Numbered from the stretch's first letter, positions 52,384 to 61,999 are shown. The stretch is DNA of 64,000 nucleotides from Candidatus Gastranaerophilales bacterium (GCA_944326525.1 CALVEG010000002.1:1-64000); one strand, 5' to 3'. Made by a program: numbers and translations. The notes: generated by a model from the sequence alone, not told the origin.

Positions 52384-53391
52384 ATGGATATTGATAAAAA
52401 GAAGTTAATAGCTTATATAAAAAGATTAAGCGAGCCGAAAATTCTTGTAGTAGGCGATCTTGCAATTGATGAAATGATTTACGGAGATGCGGAAAGAATT
52501 TCTCGTGAAGCCCCTGTATTAATCTTACAGCACAGCAAAACTAACTTAATTCTTGGTGCCGCTTCTAACGCTGCTCATAACGCTTCTACCTTAAACAACG
52601 GGAAAGTCGAAGTTATTGGCGTCTGCGGTGATGATTATCAGGCAGGACAGCTCGATGAAGCTTTCAAAAAAGCTAACATCAGTACGAAATTTATGGTAAA
52701 AGATCCTTACCGTAAAACAACCACTAAAACCAGAATTTCAGGAAGTATTTCAACTTCTATTACTCAACAAATAGTTAGAATTGACCGCCAAACAAAAGAA
52801 GAACTTTCAAAAGATACAGAAGATAAAGTTATCGAAAATCTTAAAAAAGCAATTCCTAACGTTGATGCAGTAATTCTGTCAAACTACCACATCGGAACTT
52901 TAACAAAAAAAGTTATTGAAAAAACTATAGAAATTGCAAATAAACATAAAAAAATCGTTGTGGTTGACGCTCAAAAAAATCTTGAAATCTACAAAAACAT
53001 AACATCAATGACACCAAATCTTCCGGACACCCAAAAATCCGTTGGGTTTGAATTAAATAATGAAGAAGATTTGAAAAAAGCAGGCGACAAACTTTTGAAA
53101 GAAACAAGAGCTAAATCTATCTTGATTACCTGCGGTGCTGACGGAATGTTTGTGACAGAACCGAATAAAAAATATACCAAAATTCCTGTATTTAATAAAT
53201 CAGAAGTATTTGATGTTACAGGTGCCGGAGATACTGTTACTGCTGTTTATACACTTGCTCTTGCAACAGGTGCAGACAGCGTTTATGCAGCTTTAATCGG
53301 AAATATTGCAGCAAGCCTTGTTGTTAAACAATTTGGATGTGCTACAACAACAATCAGCGAACTTCTTTGCGCTGTAGAAAACATTTTATAG
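52384..53391 (+). CDS. PfkB-family kinase, heptose-7-phosphate kinase-like (RfaE domain I)
   Basis: ILVVGDLAIDEMIYGDAERISREAPV matches the start of RfaE/HldE kinase, and GAGDTVTAVYTLAL is the PfkB signature with the catalytic Asp. The nucleotidyltransferase half of HldE is missing. From the ATG at 52384 the protein is 335 residues. An open extension to 52294 is discarded because it lacks the family sequence. AAAAGG is before the ATG. An extended -10 TGCTAAAAT lies 27 nt upstream. It heads an operon with DUF4330 and a ligase-like gene, so heptose for lipopolysaccharide is the likely role. Confidence 0.85.
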   Translation: MDIDKKKLIAYIKRLSEPKILVVGDLAIDEMIYGDAERISREAPVLILQHSKTNLILGAASNAAHNASTLNNGKVEVIGVCGDDYQAGQLDEAFKKANISTKFMVKDPYRKTTTKTRISGSISTSITQQIVRIDRQTKEELSKDTEDKVIENLKKAIPNVDAVILSNYHIGTLTKKVIEKTIEIANKHKKIVVVDAQKNLEIYKNITSMTPNLPDTQKSVGFELNNEEDLKKAGDKLLKETRAKSILITCGADGMFVTEPNKKYTKIPVFNKSEVFDVTGAGDTVTAVYTLALATGADSVYAALIGNIAASLVVKQFGCATTTISELLCAVENIL

Positions 53392-53401
53392 GAGAATTTT
53401 T

Positions 53402-53977
53402 ATGGAAAACTTTTTAAATACCCTAAAAAAAATCAGAATAGTTGATTATATCATTATTGTTGGAATAATTATTGCGGCTTGTGTAGGCTTGCTAACATAC
53501 AAAGGGTTACACAAAACAGCCGACAAAAGTGTTGATGCGGTTTCTCAAATTAAATTCGACGTATTTATTAGAGGAATAACCTACACAGGCTCTGAGCTTC
53601 CGATAAAAGCTAACGAGAAAACCTTTATTAGCATCAGAAATGTTCCTTATTCAGACCTTATGATTACCAGCGTCAAAGCTGATAAACGCAAAATCGTTCT
53701 TCCTGTTTTAAATACTAAAAACACCAAGACTGTTATCGTTGTTGAAGATGTTTCTCAGCCAAATGTATATGACGCCATTGTTACACTTGAAGACACCGCT
53801 AAAATTACTAAAGACGGCGCTGTTGTTGGTGGTAACAAAATTAAAATCGGACTTCCGATTACTTTAGAAGGAGCAGATTACAGACTTAACGGTACCGTAT
53901 CAAACATCCAACTTACACACGGTACAGATGAAGCAGTTAATGATCAACAATTAAGCGCAGTGGAAAATGTTCAATAA
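53402..53977 (+). CDS. DUF4330-family membrane protein
   Basis: 191 residues. A helix (VDYIIIVGIIIAACVGLLTY) near residues 14-34 is followed by a beta-rich soluble part (VFIRGITYTGSELPIKANEK, then VDDVSQPN-like VEDVSQPNVYDAIVTLE). This resembles DUF4330, best known from cyanobacteria and firmicutes next to polysaccharide genes. Function not known. It sits 10 bp after the kinase and overlaps the O-antigen ligase-like gene by 11 bp. Confidence 0.75.
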   Translation: MENFLNTLKKIRIVDYIIIVGIIIAACVGLLTYKGLHKTADKSVDAVSQIKFDVFIRGITYTGSELPIKANEKTFISIRNVPYSDLMITSVKADKRKIVLPVLNTKNTKTVIVVEDVSQPNVYDAIVTLEDTAKITKDGAVVGGNKIKIGLPITLEGADYRLNGTVSNIQLTHGTDEAVNDQQLSAVENVQ

Positions 53978-55283
53978 ATTATTCAATTTTACTCAAAATC
54001 ACACACAAGCCTTTTATAATAATAGTCTGCTACTTCAAAATATTGATAAGTTTATTTATTTGTCAATACTTGCAGTGTTTGCAGTATCAACGATATTTCC
54101 GTCGGATTACATCGGACTTATCGCCGTTTTTACAACCTTGATGACAATTGTTAAACTTTTGTTTGTAAAAGGTGAAAAACTTGAGGCTACAGGAGCTGAA
54201 ATCTGGCTTTTAGTTTATTTTATGATTGTAATTATCAGCCTTGCCGGATCCAGCTTGTTTATGCTCAGCCTTAAGGGATTTTTAAAAACTCTTATTTATA
54301 TGGGTTTTTATCTTTCTATTGCACATTTTTTGAAAAATAACAAAGATAAAATTTTTCCGATATTCATAACAATTGGGCTTTGTGTAAGCTTTGAAGGAAT
54401 AATGGGATTTTTGCAAAACTTTGCACACGTTGAAGAAATTTCCACTTGGCAAGACGTATCAAAATTGAACCCTGAAGAGGTTATGACAAGAGTTTACGGA
54501 ACTCTTAAACCTTATAACCCTAATTTGCTTGGCGGATACTTTGTGGCTGGAATTCCTGCTTTATATGCCGTTGTTGCTGCTTTATTTACGGACAAAAAAT
54601 ACAAATTAGCAGCTATTGGCGGTTTTTGCGCATTAATTTCAAGTGTAGCTCTATTTTTGACTGGATGCCGCGGATCTTATATCGGAATGATGGTTATTCT
54701 TGGCGGAACTTTTTTGGTATCAGCTAAGTATCTATGGCACAGCTATAAAGCAATCTATATTTCAATTGTCGGAGGATGTGCAGCACTTATGACATCGGCA
54801 ATACTCCTTTCGGCATCTCTCAGAGCAAGAATTTTATCAATATTTGCAATGAGACAGGATTCATCAAACTCTTTCAGATTTAACGTTTATCAATCATCTT
54901 TTAATATGTTTAAGGAAAACTGGCTTTTAGGAATAGGATGCGGTAACAGAAACTTTAGAGAAATCTATGGGATCTACATGAGAACAGGTTTTGATGCGCT
55001 CTCTGCTTACAATATCTTCTTAGAAATTGCTGTTGAAAGCGGAATTTTTGCGCTAATTGCTTTTATAGGCTTCATAATTTCTACACTCGTTGATGGCGTA
55101 AAAATGCTTTTGAAATCTGCTGATACTAAACAAGTCATATTTTTATCTGCAGCAGTAATTTCTATTTGTGCTGTGATGATTCACGGACTTGTTGATACTG
55201 TATTCTTCAGACCGCAGCTGCAATTCATCTTCTGGACTATGGTTGCTGTTATATCAAGCTTTAAAAAGAATTACCAAGGGTAG
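53967..55283 (+). CDS. O-antigen ligase/IctB-like polytopic membrane protein
   Basis: 438 residues with about 11 helices and a large extracytoplasmic loop. SLSIAHFLKN, GSLRYSYNPN-like TLKPYNPNLLGGYFV, TGCRGSYIGMMV and WLLGIGCGNRNF match the Wzy_C domain of ligases. Cyanobacterial members are named IctB but share this fold. In the operon with a heptose kinase it is best read as a ligase that joins polysaccharide to lipid A. It overlaps a convergent pilin-like gene by 13 bp. Confidence 0.8.
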   Translation: MFNKLFNFTQNHTQAFYNNSLLLQNIDKFIYLSILAVFAVSTIFPSDYIGLIAVFTTLMTIVKLLFVKGEKLEATGAEIWLLVYFMIVIISLAGSSLFMLSLKGFLKTLIYMGFYLSIAHFLKNNKDKIFPIFITIGLCVSFEGIMGFLQNFAHVEEISTWQDVSKLNPEEVMTRVYGTLKPYNPNLLGGYFVAGIPALYAVVAALFTDKKYKLAAIGGFCALISSVALFLTGCRGSYIGMMVILGGTFLVSAKYLWHSYKAIYISIVGGCAALMTSAILLSASLRARILSIFAMRQDSSNSFRFNVYQSSFNMFKENWLLGIGCGNRNFREIYGIYMRTGFDALSAYNIFLEIAVESGIFALIAFIGFIISTLVDGVKMLLKSADTKQVIFLSAAVISICAVMIHGLVDTVFFRPQLQFIFWTMVAVISSFKKNYQG

Positions 55284-55993
55284 TCTTTTCCAATTTTCCA
55301 ATTGTCGTTTATTATCTTTGCTGCGCAATAATGCCCTTCGCCATTAAGACTGCAATCATTATTAATTTGTGCTTGTGTTTTGTCATATCCAAACGGTCTT
55401 ACGATGTTTTTGTCAAAAAATACTTGAAATATGAATACATCTTTACCTAAAGTATTCGGAGGTTTTATTCCATTTAAATCTACAAATACTCTTTGAATAG
55501 TGGCATATTTTGCTGTAGACGAAACAATATTACCATCATCATCATATTCATATTCCCACTGCATCATATTAATATAATATACGGTCCCATCCATTGCAGT
55601 AAAATATATTCTACCATTACTGTAAGATGTGAATACGCTCTGTCCATAACTATCTCCGCTTATCTCTTTTAATGGCGCATAGTTTCCATAAGGATATACC
55701 CCTTCTTTAGAAACCGTCGGATTATTGAAATATGGAAGCCAGTATTGTTCAAAGAATTTTTTGGTTGCATCTGCATTCACCGTGTCAGATGTTAAAAAAT
55801 AAGCCCCTCCATTATCTTCTTGAGCACTCAACACAACTTGGCTCAAAATTGTATATGCTTTTTTTAATTGTGATATTGTTGCCTGCTTTTTATATTTACC
55901 AACAACAGTCGGCAAAGTCATTGCTATTACTACACCCAAAATCCCTAACGTTATTAAAACCTCTGCTAAAGTAAAACCCTTCTCTTTCATCAT
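55271..55993 (-). CDS. Type IV pilin-like protein
   Basis: The N-terminus MKEKGFTLAEVLITLG has the prepilin peptidase site before FTLAE and continues as a hydrophobic helix (ILGVVIAMTLPTVVGKY). 240 residues, mature C-terminal part beta-rich with a Cys pair (CSLNGEGHYCAAK). It differs from the 41591 protein outside the helix. AGGTAGGTGG precedes the ATG. A divergent XRE gene sits opposite over a 68-bp gap, as for the other pilin. Confidence 0.85.
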   Translation of the reverse strand: MMKEKGFTLAEVLITLGILGVVIAMTLPTVVGKYKKQATISQLKKAYTILSQVVLSAQEDNGGAYFLTSDTVNADATKKFFEQYWLPYFNNPTVSKEGVYPYGNYAPLKEISGDSYGQSVFTSYSNGRIYFTAMDGTVYYINMMQWEYEYDDDGNIVSSTAKYATIQRVFVDLNGIKPPNTLGKDVFIFQVFFDKNIVRPFGYDKTQAQINNDCSLNGEGHYCAAKIINDNWKIGKDYPW

Positions 55994-56013
55994 ACCACCT
56001 ACCTTTCTTATGG

Positions 56014-56063
56014 TTCTATATATAGAAATACATAAACGATTTTAGCATTAGTATTCTATATAT
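56014..56063. promoter_or_regulatory. Palindromic operator region of the second pilin/XRE pair
   Basis: TTCTATATATAGAA (56014-56027) is a perfect 14-bp palindrome. A matching half-site TTCTATATAT (56054-56063) overlaps the XRE ATG. Both sites are in the 68-bp gap between the two starts. The core CTATAT is shared with the first pilin operator. Confidence 0.6.
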
Positions 56064-56337
56064 GCAACATGCAAATTCTAAAAAATCAGAAATTATTTTT
56101 AAAACTCTCGCAAAAGTAATTCGCCAAGAACGAGAAAAACAAAATAAATCACTTCGAGTGCTGGCTGATGAATATGATATTCAAAAGTCACTTTTATCAC
56201 GGCTTGAAAACGGAGTTAATGAGCCAAAACTAATCTCTATTTGGACAATCGCAGAGGCTCTAAATATTAATGTGTCCGATTTAATTAAAATGGTCGAAGA
56301 AGAACTTCCTCCCAATTTTACATTAATCGACAAATAA
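56062..56337 (+). CDS. XRE-family regulator divergent from the second pilin-like gene
   Basis: 91 residues with an HTH_3 domain (VIRQEREKQNKSLRVLADEY, then IQKSLLSRLENGVNEPKL, then TIAEALNINV). A negatively charged tail ends it. No ribosome site precedes the ATG, so the mRNA may be leaderless. The layout is the mirror of 42539-42853 with its pilin. It probably binds the palindromes in the gap and represses itself and the pilin gene. Confidence 0.9.
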   Translation: MQHANSKKSEIIFKTLAKVIRQEREKQNKSLRVLADEYDIQKSLLSRLENGVNEPKLISIWTIAEALNINVSDLIKMVEEELPPNFTLIDK

Positions 56338-56339
56338 TT

Positions 56340-57149
56340 CTAATCTAAACTGAACGGATTTTTAGTTTTTGGTTTTGCAAATGGATTAAACATGTTTTGT
56401 GCAGACTGATTATTATCAGATTTGTTCATGTCTTTATCCTTCTTTATATAATCGTGTTCTGCCTGTGCTATTTCTTCTGGGGTACCACTTTCCAACAACC
56501 TTATAAATTCATCCATTTTTTCATCTATTTGTTTATCTTCAGAATCGTCAGATTCACTTGTAGATTTAGAATCTTTTGAATTTCCGCCGTTTTCTATAGA
56601 ATTTAAAATATCCTCATTCAGTTTATCCATATCTATACGATCTAAATCTCCGCCATTCGCGACAAATTGATTTAATTTATTCTCTATCGTTATGCTTTTT
56701 GTGGCTTTTGAGTGTATATTTTTAATTTGTTCAATTATTTGTGTTAATTCACTTAACATAGAATCTATGTCCGCATTTGCTCCTGAAGCAAATTTTTTGT
56801 CTATTAATGCTTCTACTTCTTGAGTTAACGATTTTTTTGCTGTTCTGAATTTATCCGACAAACAACTAAACATTGGAATTTTTGAATTTTCAAGCGTTCT
56901 ACAATTTTTACTAAAGTCTTGGTCTTTTACTACTTTTACATATTCATCATAAACTTTGTCAAATTGCGCTGTATTTTTATTTGCCTTTTCTGAGTTTGTC
57001 TTATCTGCGTCTTCCGCACTATTAACTCCAGATGACGCACTAGTCTTTTCCGCTGTCCACACAGATATTATTGATTGTGTTTTGACACCTTGTCCTGAAA
57101 TGTAAGGAGTATATCCATTATTTAAATTTATATCACCAATTCTTAACAA
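56340..57149 (-). CDS. Hypothetical polar protein, TTG start
   Basis: 269 residues, no recognised domain. It is helical, highly charged and Ser/Asn/Asp-rich, with a central coiled stretch (KKSLTQEVEALIDKKFASG) and a disordered C-terminus. It starts MLRIGDINLNN. The TTG at 57149 is used because AGAGG lies 7 nt upstream, and no good ATG is near. No signal peptide. It ends 2 bp from the XRE stop, on the opposite strand. Confidence 0.6.
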   Translation of the reverse strand: MLRIGDINLNNGYTPYISGQGVKTQSIISVWTAEKTSASSGVNSAEDADKTNSEKANKNTAQFDKVYDEYVKVVKDQDFSKNCRTLENSKIPMFSCLSDKFRTAKKSLTQEVEALIDKKFASGANADIDSMLSELTQIIEQIKNIHSKATKSITIENKLNQFVANGGDLDRIDMDKLNEDILNSIENGGNSKDSKSTSESDDSEDKQIDEKMDEFIRLLESGTPEEIAQAEHDYIKKDKDMNKSDNNQSAQNMFNPFAKPKTKNPFSLD

Positions 57150-57328
57150 GTTTCAACCTCTTGATCTTTATATATATTAAGTATATCAATCACATATAAT
57201 TGCTTTTTTAAAACAGTTTTTGTAGTTTTGTTACAACTATTAACACAAATAACGGTATTAAGTTTATGTAAAGGTGCACTAAACTTGTGGTAAACTTATA
57301 TTGTGGATATATTAAGAAGGAGGTCATA

Positions 57329-58453
57329 ATGATACCTATATTAGATTCAAAACGCCAGTATGCTACTATTGGCAACGAAGTAGAAAAAGCTGTATGTGAT
57401 GTTTTACGCTCAGGTTCATATATTTTAGGCGCTAACTGCAAAGCTTTTGAACAAGAAATGGCTGATTTTATCGGCTGTAAATACACTGTAGGTCTTAACT
57501 CAGGAACTGATGCTCTTCATTTAGCACTAAGAGCTCTTGACATCGGCGCAGGTGATGAAGTTATTACAGTAGCATTTACGTTCGTTGCAACAACTGAAGC
57601 TATCGGAATCGTTGGTGCTAAACCTGTTTTTGTTGATATTGATCCTGATACTTTCAACATTGACGCATCAAAAATAGAAGCAGCTATTACACCAAGAACT
57701 AAAGCTATTATTCCGGTTCACCTTTACGGTCAACCTTGCGATATGGATATCATTATGGATGTTGCTAAACGCCACAATTTACACGTTATTGAAGATTGCT
57801 GCCAAGCTATCGGTGCTTTATATAAAGGCAAAATGGTCGGTACATTCGGCGACTTCGGCTGCTTAAGCTTCTATCCGACTAAAAACTTAGGCGGAATGGG
57901 CGATGGCGGTTTGATTATGACAAACGACGAAAAACTTCGTGACAGGGTTGTTGCCCTCAGAAACCACGGCGGTGCTATCCGTTACCACCACGATGAAATC
58001 GGTATTAACAGCAGATTGGACGAAATTCAGGCTGCTATTTTGAGAGTTAAACTTCCTCACGTTAATAACTGGAATAAACTTAGACGTGAACACGCTTATT
58101 ACTACAATGAGCTTTTCAAAGATTGCAAAGATATTCAAACTCCTAAAGAATTAAAAGATACTTACTGCGTTTACCACCAATATACTGTTAAAATTCCTAA
58201 CCGTGACGCAGTTCATAAAATGCTTCAGGAAAACGGTGTCGGCGCTATGCTTTACTATCCGATACCTTTGCACTTGCAAAAAGTTCACGAGTACTTAGGT
58301 GTAGGCAAAGGATCTTTACCTTATACCGAAAAAGATACCGAATTGGTTATCTCACTTCCGATGTTCCCGGAACTTACAAAAGAAGAACAGCAGACTGTTG
58401 CAAAAACACTTATTGAATGTATTGAAAAATCTAAATCTGCTGTTGGTGTATAA
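57329..58453 (+). CDS. DegT/DnrJ/EryC1/StrS sugar aminotransferase
   Basis: PLP enzyme that makes amino sugars for surface polysaccharide. NSGTDALHLALRAL (phosphate loop), VIEDCCQAIGA and FYPTKNLGGMGDGG with the PLP-Lys are present, and CVYHQYTVKIPNRD is in the C-terminal domain. The ATG at 57329 has a perfect AAGGAGG; upstream codons are unrelated. 374 residues, normal. Which nucleotide sugar is used cannot be told. It is a single gene followed by a strong terminator. Confidence 0.92.
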   Translation: MIPILDSKRQYATIGNEVEKAVCDVLRSGSYILGANCKAFEQEMADFIGCKYTVGLNSGTDALHLALRALDIGAGDEVITVAFTFVATTEAIGIVGAKPVFVDIDPDTFNIDASKIEAAITPRTKAIIPVHLYGQPCDMDIIMDVAKRHNLHVIEDCCQAIGALYKGKMVGTFGDFGCLSFYPTKNLGGMGDGGLIMTNDEKLRDRVVALRNHGGAIRYHHDEIGINSRLDEIQAAILRVKLPHVNNWNKLRREHAYYYNELFKDCKDIQTPKELKDTYCVYHQYTVKIPNRDAVHKMLQENGVGAMLYYPIPLHLQKVHEYLGVGKGSLPYTEKDTELVISLPMFPELTKEEQQTVAKTLIECIEKSKSAVGV

Positions 58454-58469
58454 TATTGAACACATACAA

Positions 58470-58505
58470 AAAATCCTGCTTTTAATAAAGCAGGATTTTT
58501 TTATT
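58470..58505. terminator. Bidirectional terminator
   Basis: AAATCCTGCTTT and AAAGCAGGATTT pair perfectly, with A and T runs on both sides. It serves the aminotransferase and the convergent amidohydrolase. Confidence 0.85.
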
Positions 58506-58538
58506 ATTTTTACTAACCTAATTTTAGTTTAATAAAAC

Positions 58539-59672
58539 TTATTTATTTACATTATCTTCTTTAGCTGACATTTTATCCATTAGGACTCCGCCTAAACCTA
58601 TTAAAGCTAATACTCCAGCTACCATACCTAAAATTTTTATTATCGGTGTATTCTTAACTTTCTTGGTTTCGCTAATTGCCCAATCCTTTTTGAAAAATAA
58701 ATTGTCCGCATTTTTATAAAATATTTTATCTATCAAATCATCGGCTTGATCTTTAAAATTCTCTTTTATTACCGTTTTTAAATCACCGACAACTTTTTCG
58801 TAAGCTTGTTTAGGGTTTAATCCGTTTGAAGGAGCTTCTCCAAAACAACCTAAAGGTGCATCGGTTCCAAATAAAATCCTATCAGTTGCATTTCTTTTTT
58901 GAAGCTCTTTTATCAATTTTACAATACTTGGTTTGTTTGTATTACTTTGACCGTCTTTACCCCAATCAACCCAAGATATATCAACGTAAAGTCTTGAATC
59001 TCTATCATCTATAGATTTTAAAAGTTCATCTATCGCATTTTGGTGAGATTTAGCATCGCCAGCACCCATATGTCCCATTATTACAGGAACATTCGGAAAC
59101 TTTCTTGCAAGGTTATGTATCGCTTCCGGTGATGATATTTTATCTACCAATTTGCCATCAGGCTTAACTTGAACATCACAATGGAACAAACAGGGTAACT
59201 TATATCTGTCTGCTAAAAACATGTATGATTGATATATTTCACTGTCGGCTTGTGCGCCAAAACTTCTGGGATGAAATTTTAATCCGACAAATTTCCCCGG
59301 ATTCTCTTGTATTAAATTATTTATTTTTACGGCATTGCCTTCTGTCTTGGATGGCTGACAAGCGGCTAGCGCATAATATTTCGAATCTTTTTCACATATT
59401 GATAAGATTTCTCTATTTCCTTCAAGCTCATCTTTGCCTTCAGCGTATAACGCATTCAGGTTTGAAAATATAACTTTCACAACCTCATCCTGCTGTGGCT
59501 GGCCTTGAATATTCACATTCAATGGCGTTCTGGTAAAAGTATCAATTGAAGACTTGTCAAAATGAAGCATATCATTTCTATTACCATTTCGCGGCCAATT
59601 ACCTACGTGCATGTGAGAATCTATTATTGCGCCGGTAAATCCTAATTTATTTCCAAAATTATCTACCTTCAT
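58539..59672 (-). CDS. Tagged and tail-anchored amidohydrolase-like protein
   Basis: The start carries M-K-V and F12-T-G14, immediately before the metal motif DSHMHVG (H20, H22). CLFHCDVQ, IMGHMGAGD and LFGTDAPLG are the later metal ligands of the amidohydrolase superfamily (TatD/TIM-barrel type). The C-terminus has a helix (IIKILGMVAGVLALIGLGG, about 347-366) and a short charged tail, so it is likely anchored in the membrane at its end. It overlaps the 628-residue gene upstream by 14 bp. Substrate unknown. Confidence 0.75.
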   Translation of the reverse strand: MKVDNFGNKLGFTGAIIDSHMHVGNWPRNGNRNDMLHFDKSSIDTFTRTPLNVNIQGQPQQDEVVKVIFSNLNALYAEGKDELEGNREILSICEKDSKYYALAACQPSKTEGNAVKINNLIQENPGKFVGLKFHPRSFGAQADSEIYQSYMFLADRYKLPCLFHCDVQVKPDGKLVDKISSPEAIHNLARKFPNVPVIMGHMGAGDAKSHQNAIDELLKSIDDRDSRLYVDISWVDWGKDGQSNTNKPSIVKLIKELQKRNATDRILFGTDAPLGCFGEAPSNGLNPKQAYEKVVGDLKTVIKENFKDQADDLIDKIFYKNADNLFFKKDWAISETKKVKNTPIIKILGMVAGVLALIGLGGVLMDKMSAKEDNVNK

Positions 59673-61545
59673 TATTTACCAAATCTCCTATATAATTATC
59701 ATCATTGGCTCTGCGATTTACAATCTTGTAACCAAGTCTCGTCGGCGGAGTTAAGGAGTTCGCTGCAATTTTACATTCTTTTTCTGCCTGAGGTTCGCCT
59801 CGGCGTATTGCTATATCTGCAAGCTTATCAAACATTGAAGCTATTTCTTTGCGCTCACTAATCCTGTCTGCAAATTCTTCGTATGTTTTATCTTCAAATA
59901 CCTTGCATTTATTGTTTAAATAGAAATTATACAATCCGTTTGCGCCTGTATAATCTCCTTTTATATACTTAATATCGGCAAGAGTTTTATAAGCATCTAA
60001 ATATGTCTTATTTTTTGGATCAAATCCTACCATATCAATGTATCTCAATACTTTTGTTGCCTCAGATTCTGCACTGTCATAATTGTTATTTTGTGCAAAA
60101 CGCTGTGCACTATCCAACATTACACCAATCATTTGTTTTAAATCTACACCATCGCCACGGACTCTTTCATAAAACATTTGATTATCTATATCGCGCTTTA
60201 TTGCTGAAAACATTGAATATGTACTTCCGCTCATTGATTTTACACTAGGACGTCCACTATTTTCACAATCACCTAACGGATAGATTATTTCATTTGATTC
60301 ATTACGTCTGAAAAAGTTTTCCAGCTTGTAATCTACAAAATCACCTTTATCATATATTTTTTGATTCCATAGCTGATCCTGCGTAAATACATCCCAAACA
60401 GGATAAAGTTTGTCCGCAAACTGCAACATATCTCGGTGTTCACCTAAAGCTTCCTTAAATCTTGCGGTTTCTTCTCTGTCTGCTACAGCATCTTGTACAC
60501 TTAAACCTACAAACTTTGAAATGTCTTTTAAGTCATCGGTATATGGGAATTCATCTATCGGATAATCGTTCGTTTCTCTGTCAACAAAACTGTATCCTAC
60601 AATTTTTTTATCGCCATCTCTTATCGGGGTAAGATTGTAAACCCCTCTTGCACCGTCTTTCACTGCTGTGTCATACGCTGAAAAGACATGATCAGTATAT
60701 CCGTCACTTTTTTTAAGATTTACAACATCTGCATTCGAAAGTGTTAACAAATTAAAATCATACCAGCCGTTGTTCTTAATTTCATTCAACATGCCGTTAA
60801 TTTTACCGTCACGATCATAACCTGTTGCTAAATAATTTGTAAGCTCAGGTGTACATCCTCTATCTGCAGCCATCCATCTTAAACTTGCTTCGTGCGGATG
60901 CGATGATGGAACATAAATTTTATGACAATCCAACTTGTTTATCAAATCTATAATTCCTGCCGTATATTCAATTCCGTTGTCTTCCGGATCCATATATCTT
61001 AAATATCTTTCGTATTTTTCAGGATTTTTTGCAATTACATCCAAAAATTCCAAAAGCTCTTTTTTGTGACTTAATACATTATATGGCTTCAAATTAATAT
61101 TTTTGCCCATTATTTCTCTGTATTGCGCCTCTAAATTTTGCAGCGGTACATTTACATATAACGGAACGGCAACAAAATCATCCTTTCCGACAATCCCACT
61201 ATAATAAAGCTTTTTCAACTCATCTTCTACGTTTTTTAAAGGTTTGTTAAATGATGCATATATTGGATCTTGGGTTTCGAAAGTATGAACAGTCATATTT
61301 TTACCATTATCAATAGATTTTGCAAAATGGTTCATATCTTTTGCGTGGTTGCCGCCATCTATCAAATAAACTGTTCTACCCATAAAAGACACCGCCTTTG
61401 GCATTGTTTCTGCTTTTTGCGGTGACTTTACAAATGTATCTCTATTTATATTGCTGTTATTCGCAGTAATTGGATTGTTAAAATAGCTTGATTTACTACT
61501 TATTCCTAACTTCTGCCACTGATATGATATCGGATTTATTCTCAT
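59659..61545 (-). CDS. Large tagged protein of unknown function
   Basis: 628 residues. The N-terminus starts M-R-I-N-P-I and, after a polar stretch, SF54-M-G56. A strand and loop (TVYLIDGGNHAKDMNHFA) follow. The middle may be an alpha/beta domain, with CHKIYVPSSHPHEASLRWM and RDGKINGMLNEIKNNG. The C-terminal 150 residues are TPR-like helices (YDSAESEATKVLRYIDM, IKGDYTGANGLYNFYL). No family recognised. Overlap with the amidohydrolase start shows co-translation, so the two are probable partners. Confidence 0.6.
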   Translation of the reverse strand: MRINPISYQWQKLGISSKSSYFNNPITANNSNINRDTFVKSPQKAETMPKAVSFMGRTVYLIDGGNHAKDMNHFAKSIDNGKNMTVHTFETQDPIYASFNKPLKNVEDELKKLYYSGIVGKDDFVAVPLYVNVPLQNLEAQYREIMGKNINLKPYNVLSHKKELLEFLDVIAKNPEKYERYLRYMDPEDNGIEYTAGIIDLINKLDCHKIYVPSSHPHEASLRWMAADRGCTPELTNYLATGYDRDGKINGMLNEIKNNGWYDFNLLTLSNADVVNLKKSDGYTDHVFSAYDTAVKDGARGVYNLTPIRDGDKKIVGYSFVDRETNDYPIDEFPYTDDLKDISKFVGLSVQDAVADREETARFKEALGEHRDMLQFADKLYPVWDVFTQDQLWNQKIYDKGDFVDYKLENFFRRNESNEIIYPLGDCENSGRPSVKSMSGSTYSMFSAIKRDIDNQMFYERVRGDGVDLKQMIGVMLDSAQRFAQNNNYDSAESEATKVLRYIDMVGFDPKNKTYLDAYKTLADIKYIKGDYTGANGLYNFYLNNKCKVFEDKTYEEFADRISERKEIASMFDKLADIAIRRGEPQAEKECKIAANSLTPPTRLGYKIVNRRANDDNYIGDLVNNEGR

Positions 61546-61653
61546 AAATTTTAGACTTCCGTAATTACTTTAATACCCACTTATACCTAAACCTCAAAAT
61601 AAAATATTTGCTAGTTAAAAGGCTATTTTTTATAAAAAATTTACAAATCATAA

Positions 61654-61688
61654 CAAAACCCGCCTCTTTATAAGGCGGGTCTTAAAAA
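61654..61688. terminator. Rho-independent terminator
   Basis: ACCCGCCT and AGGCGGGT pair perfectly around a 7-nt loop, with an A run on one side and T on the other. On the minus strand it ends the 61703-61999 transcript. Confidence 0.8.
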
Positions 61689-61702
61689 AAATATTTCTTT
61701 TA

Positions 61703-61999
61703 TTATGCAATACCTATTGTATGACCAATATTCATTGTTCCATCCGAATTGTATCCCAAAATCATTTCCGAAAAATTATTCTGGAACGGATTCAACCCGA
61801 CAGAATTCATACTTGTTTTAGACAAATAACTGAAACTTGAAGGATCCCAGTTTTGCTCATAGCCTCGAGTTGCCTGAGAAACTCCAGCAATTTGCGAGGT
61901 ATCATAATAATTATTCGTTCCGACACCGACCTGCGCATCCATTCCCAGATTAACTCTGTTTATAGGTGCAATACTGCCGTTATTGTATCCGCTTGTCAT
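61703..61999 (-). CDS. Small Asn/Ser-rich hypothetical protein
   Basis: 98 residues, low complexity, with Tyr and Asn (YNNGSIAPINRVNLG, NNYYDTSQIAGVS) and no recognised fold, signal or helix. It ends NIGHTIGIA. AAGGAT precedes the ATG closely. A strong terminator follows. It resembles the tiny proteins at 26567 and 26854 in composition only. Confidence 0.55.
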   Translation of the reverse strand: MTSGYNNGSIAPINRVNLGMDAQVGVGTNNYYDTSQIAGVSQATRGYEQNWDPSSFSYLSKTSMNSVGLNPFQNNFSEMILGYNSDGTMNIGHTIGIA

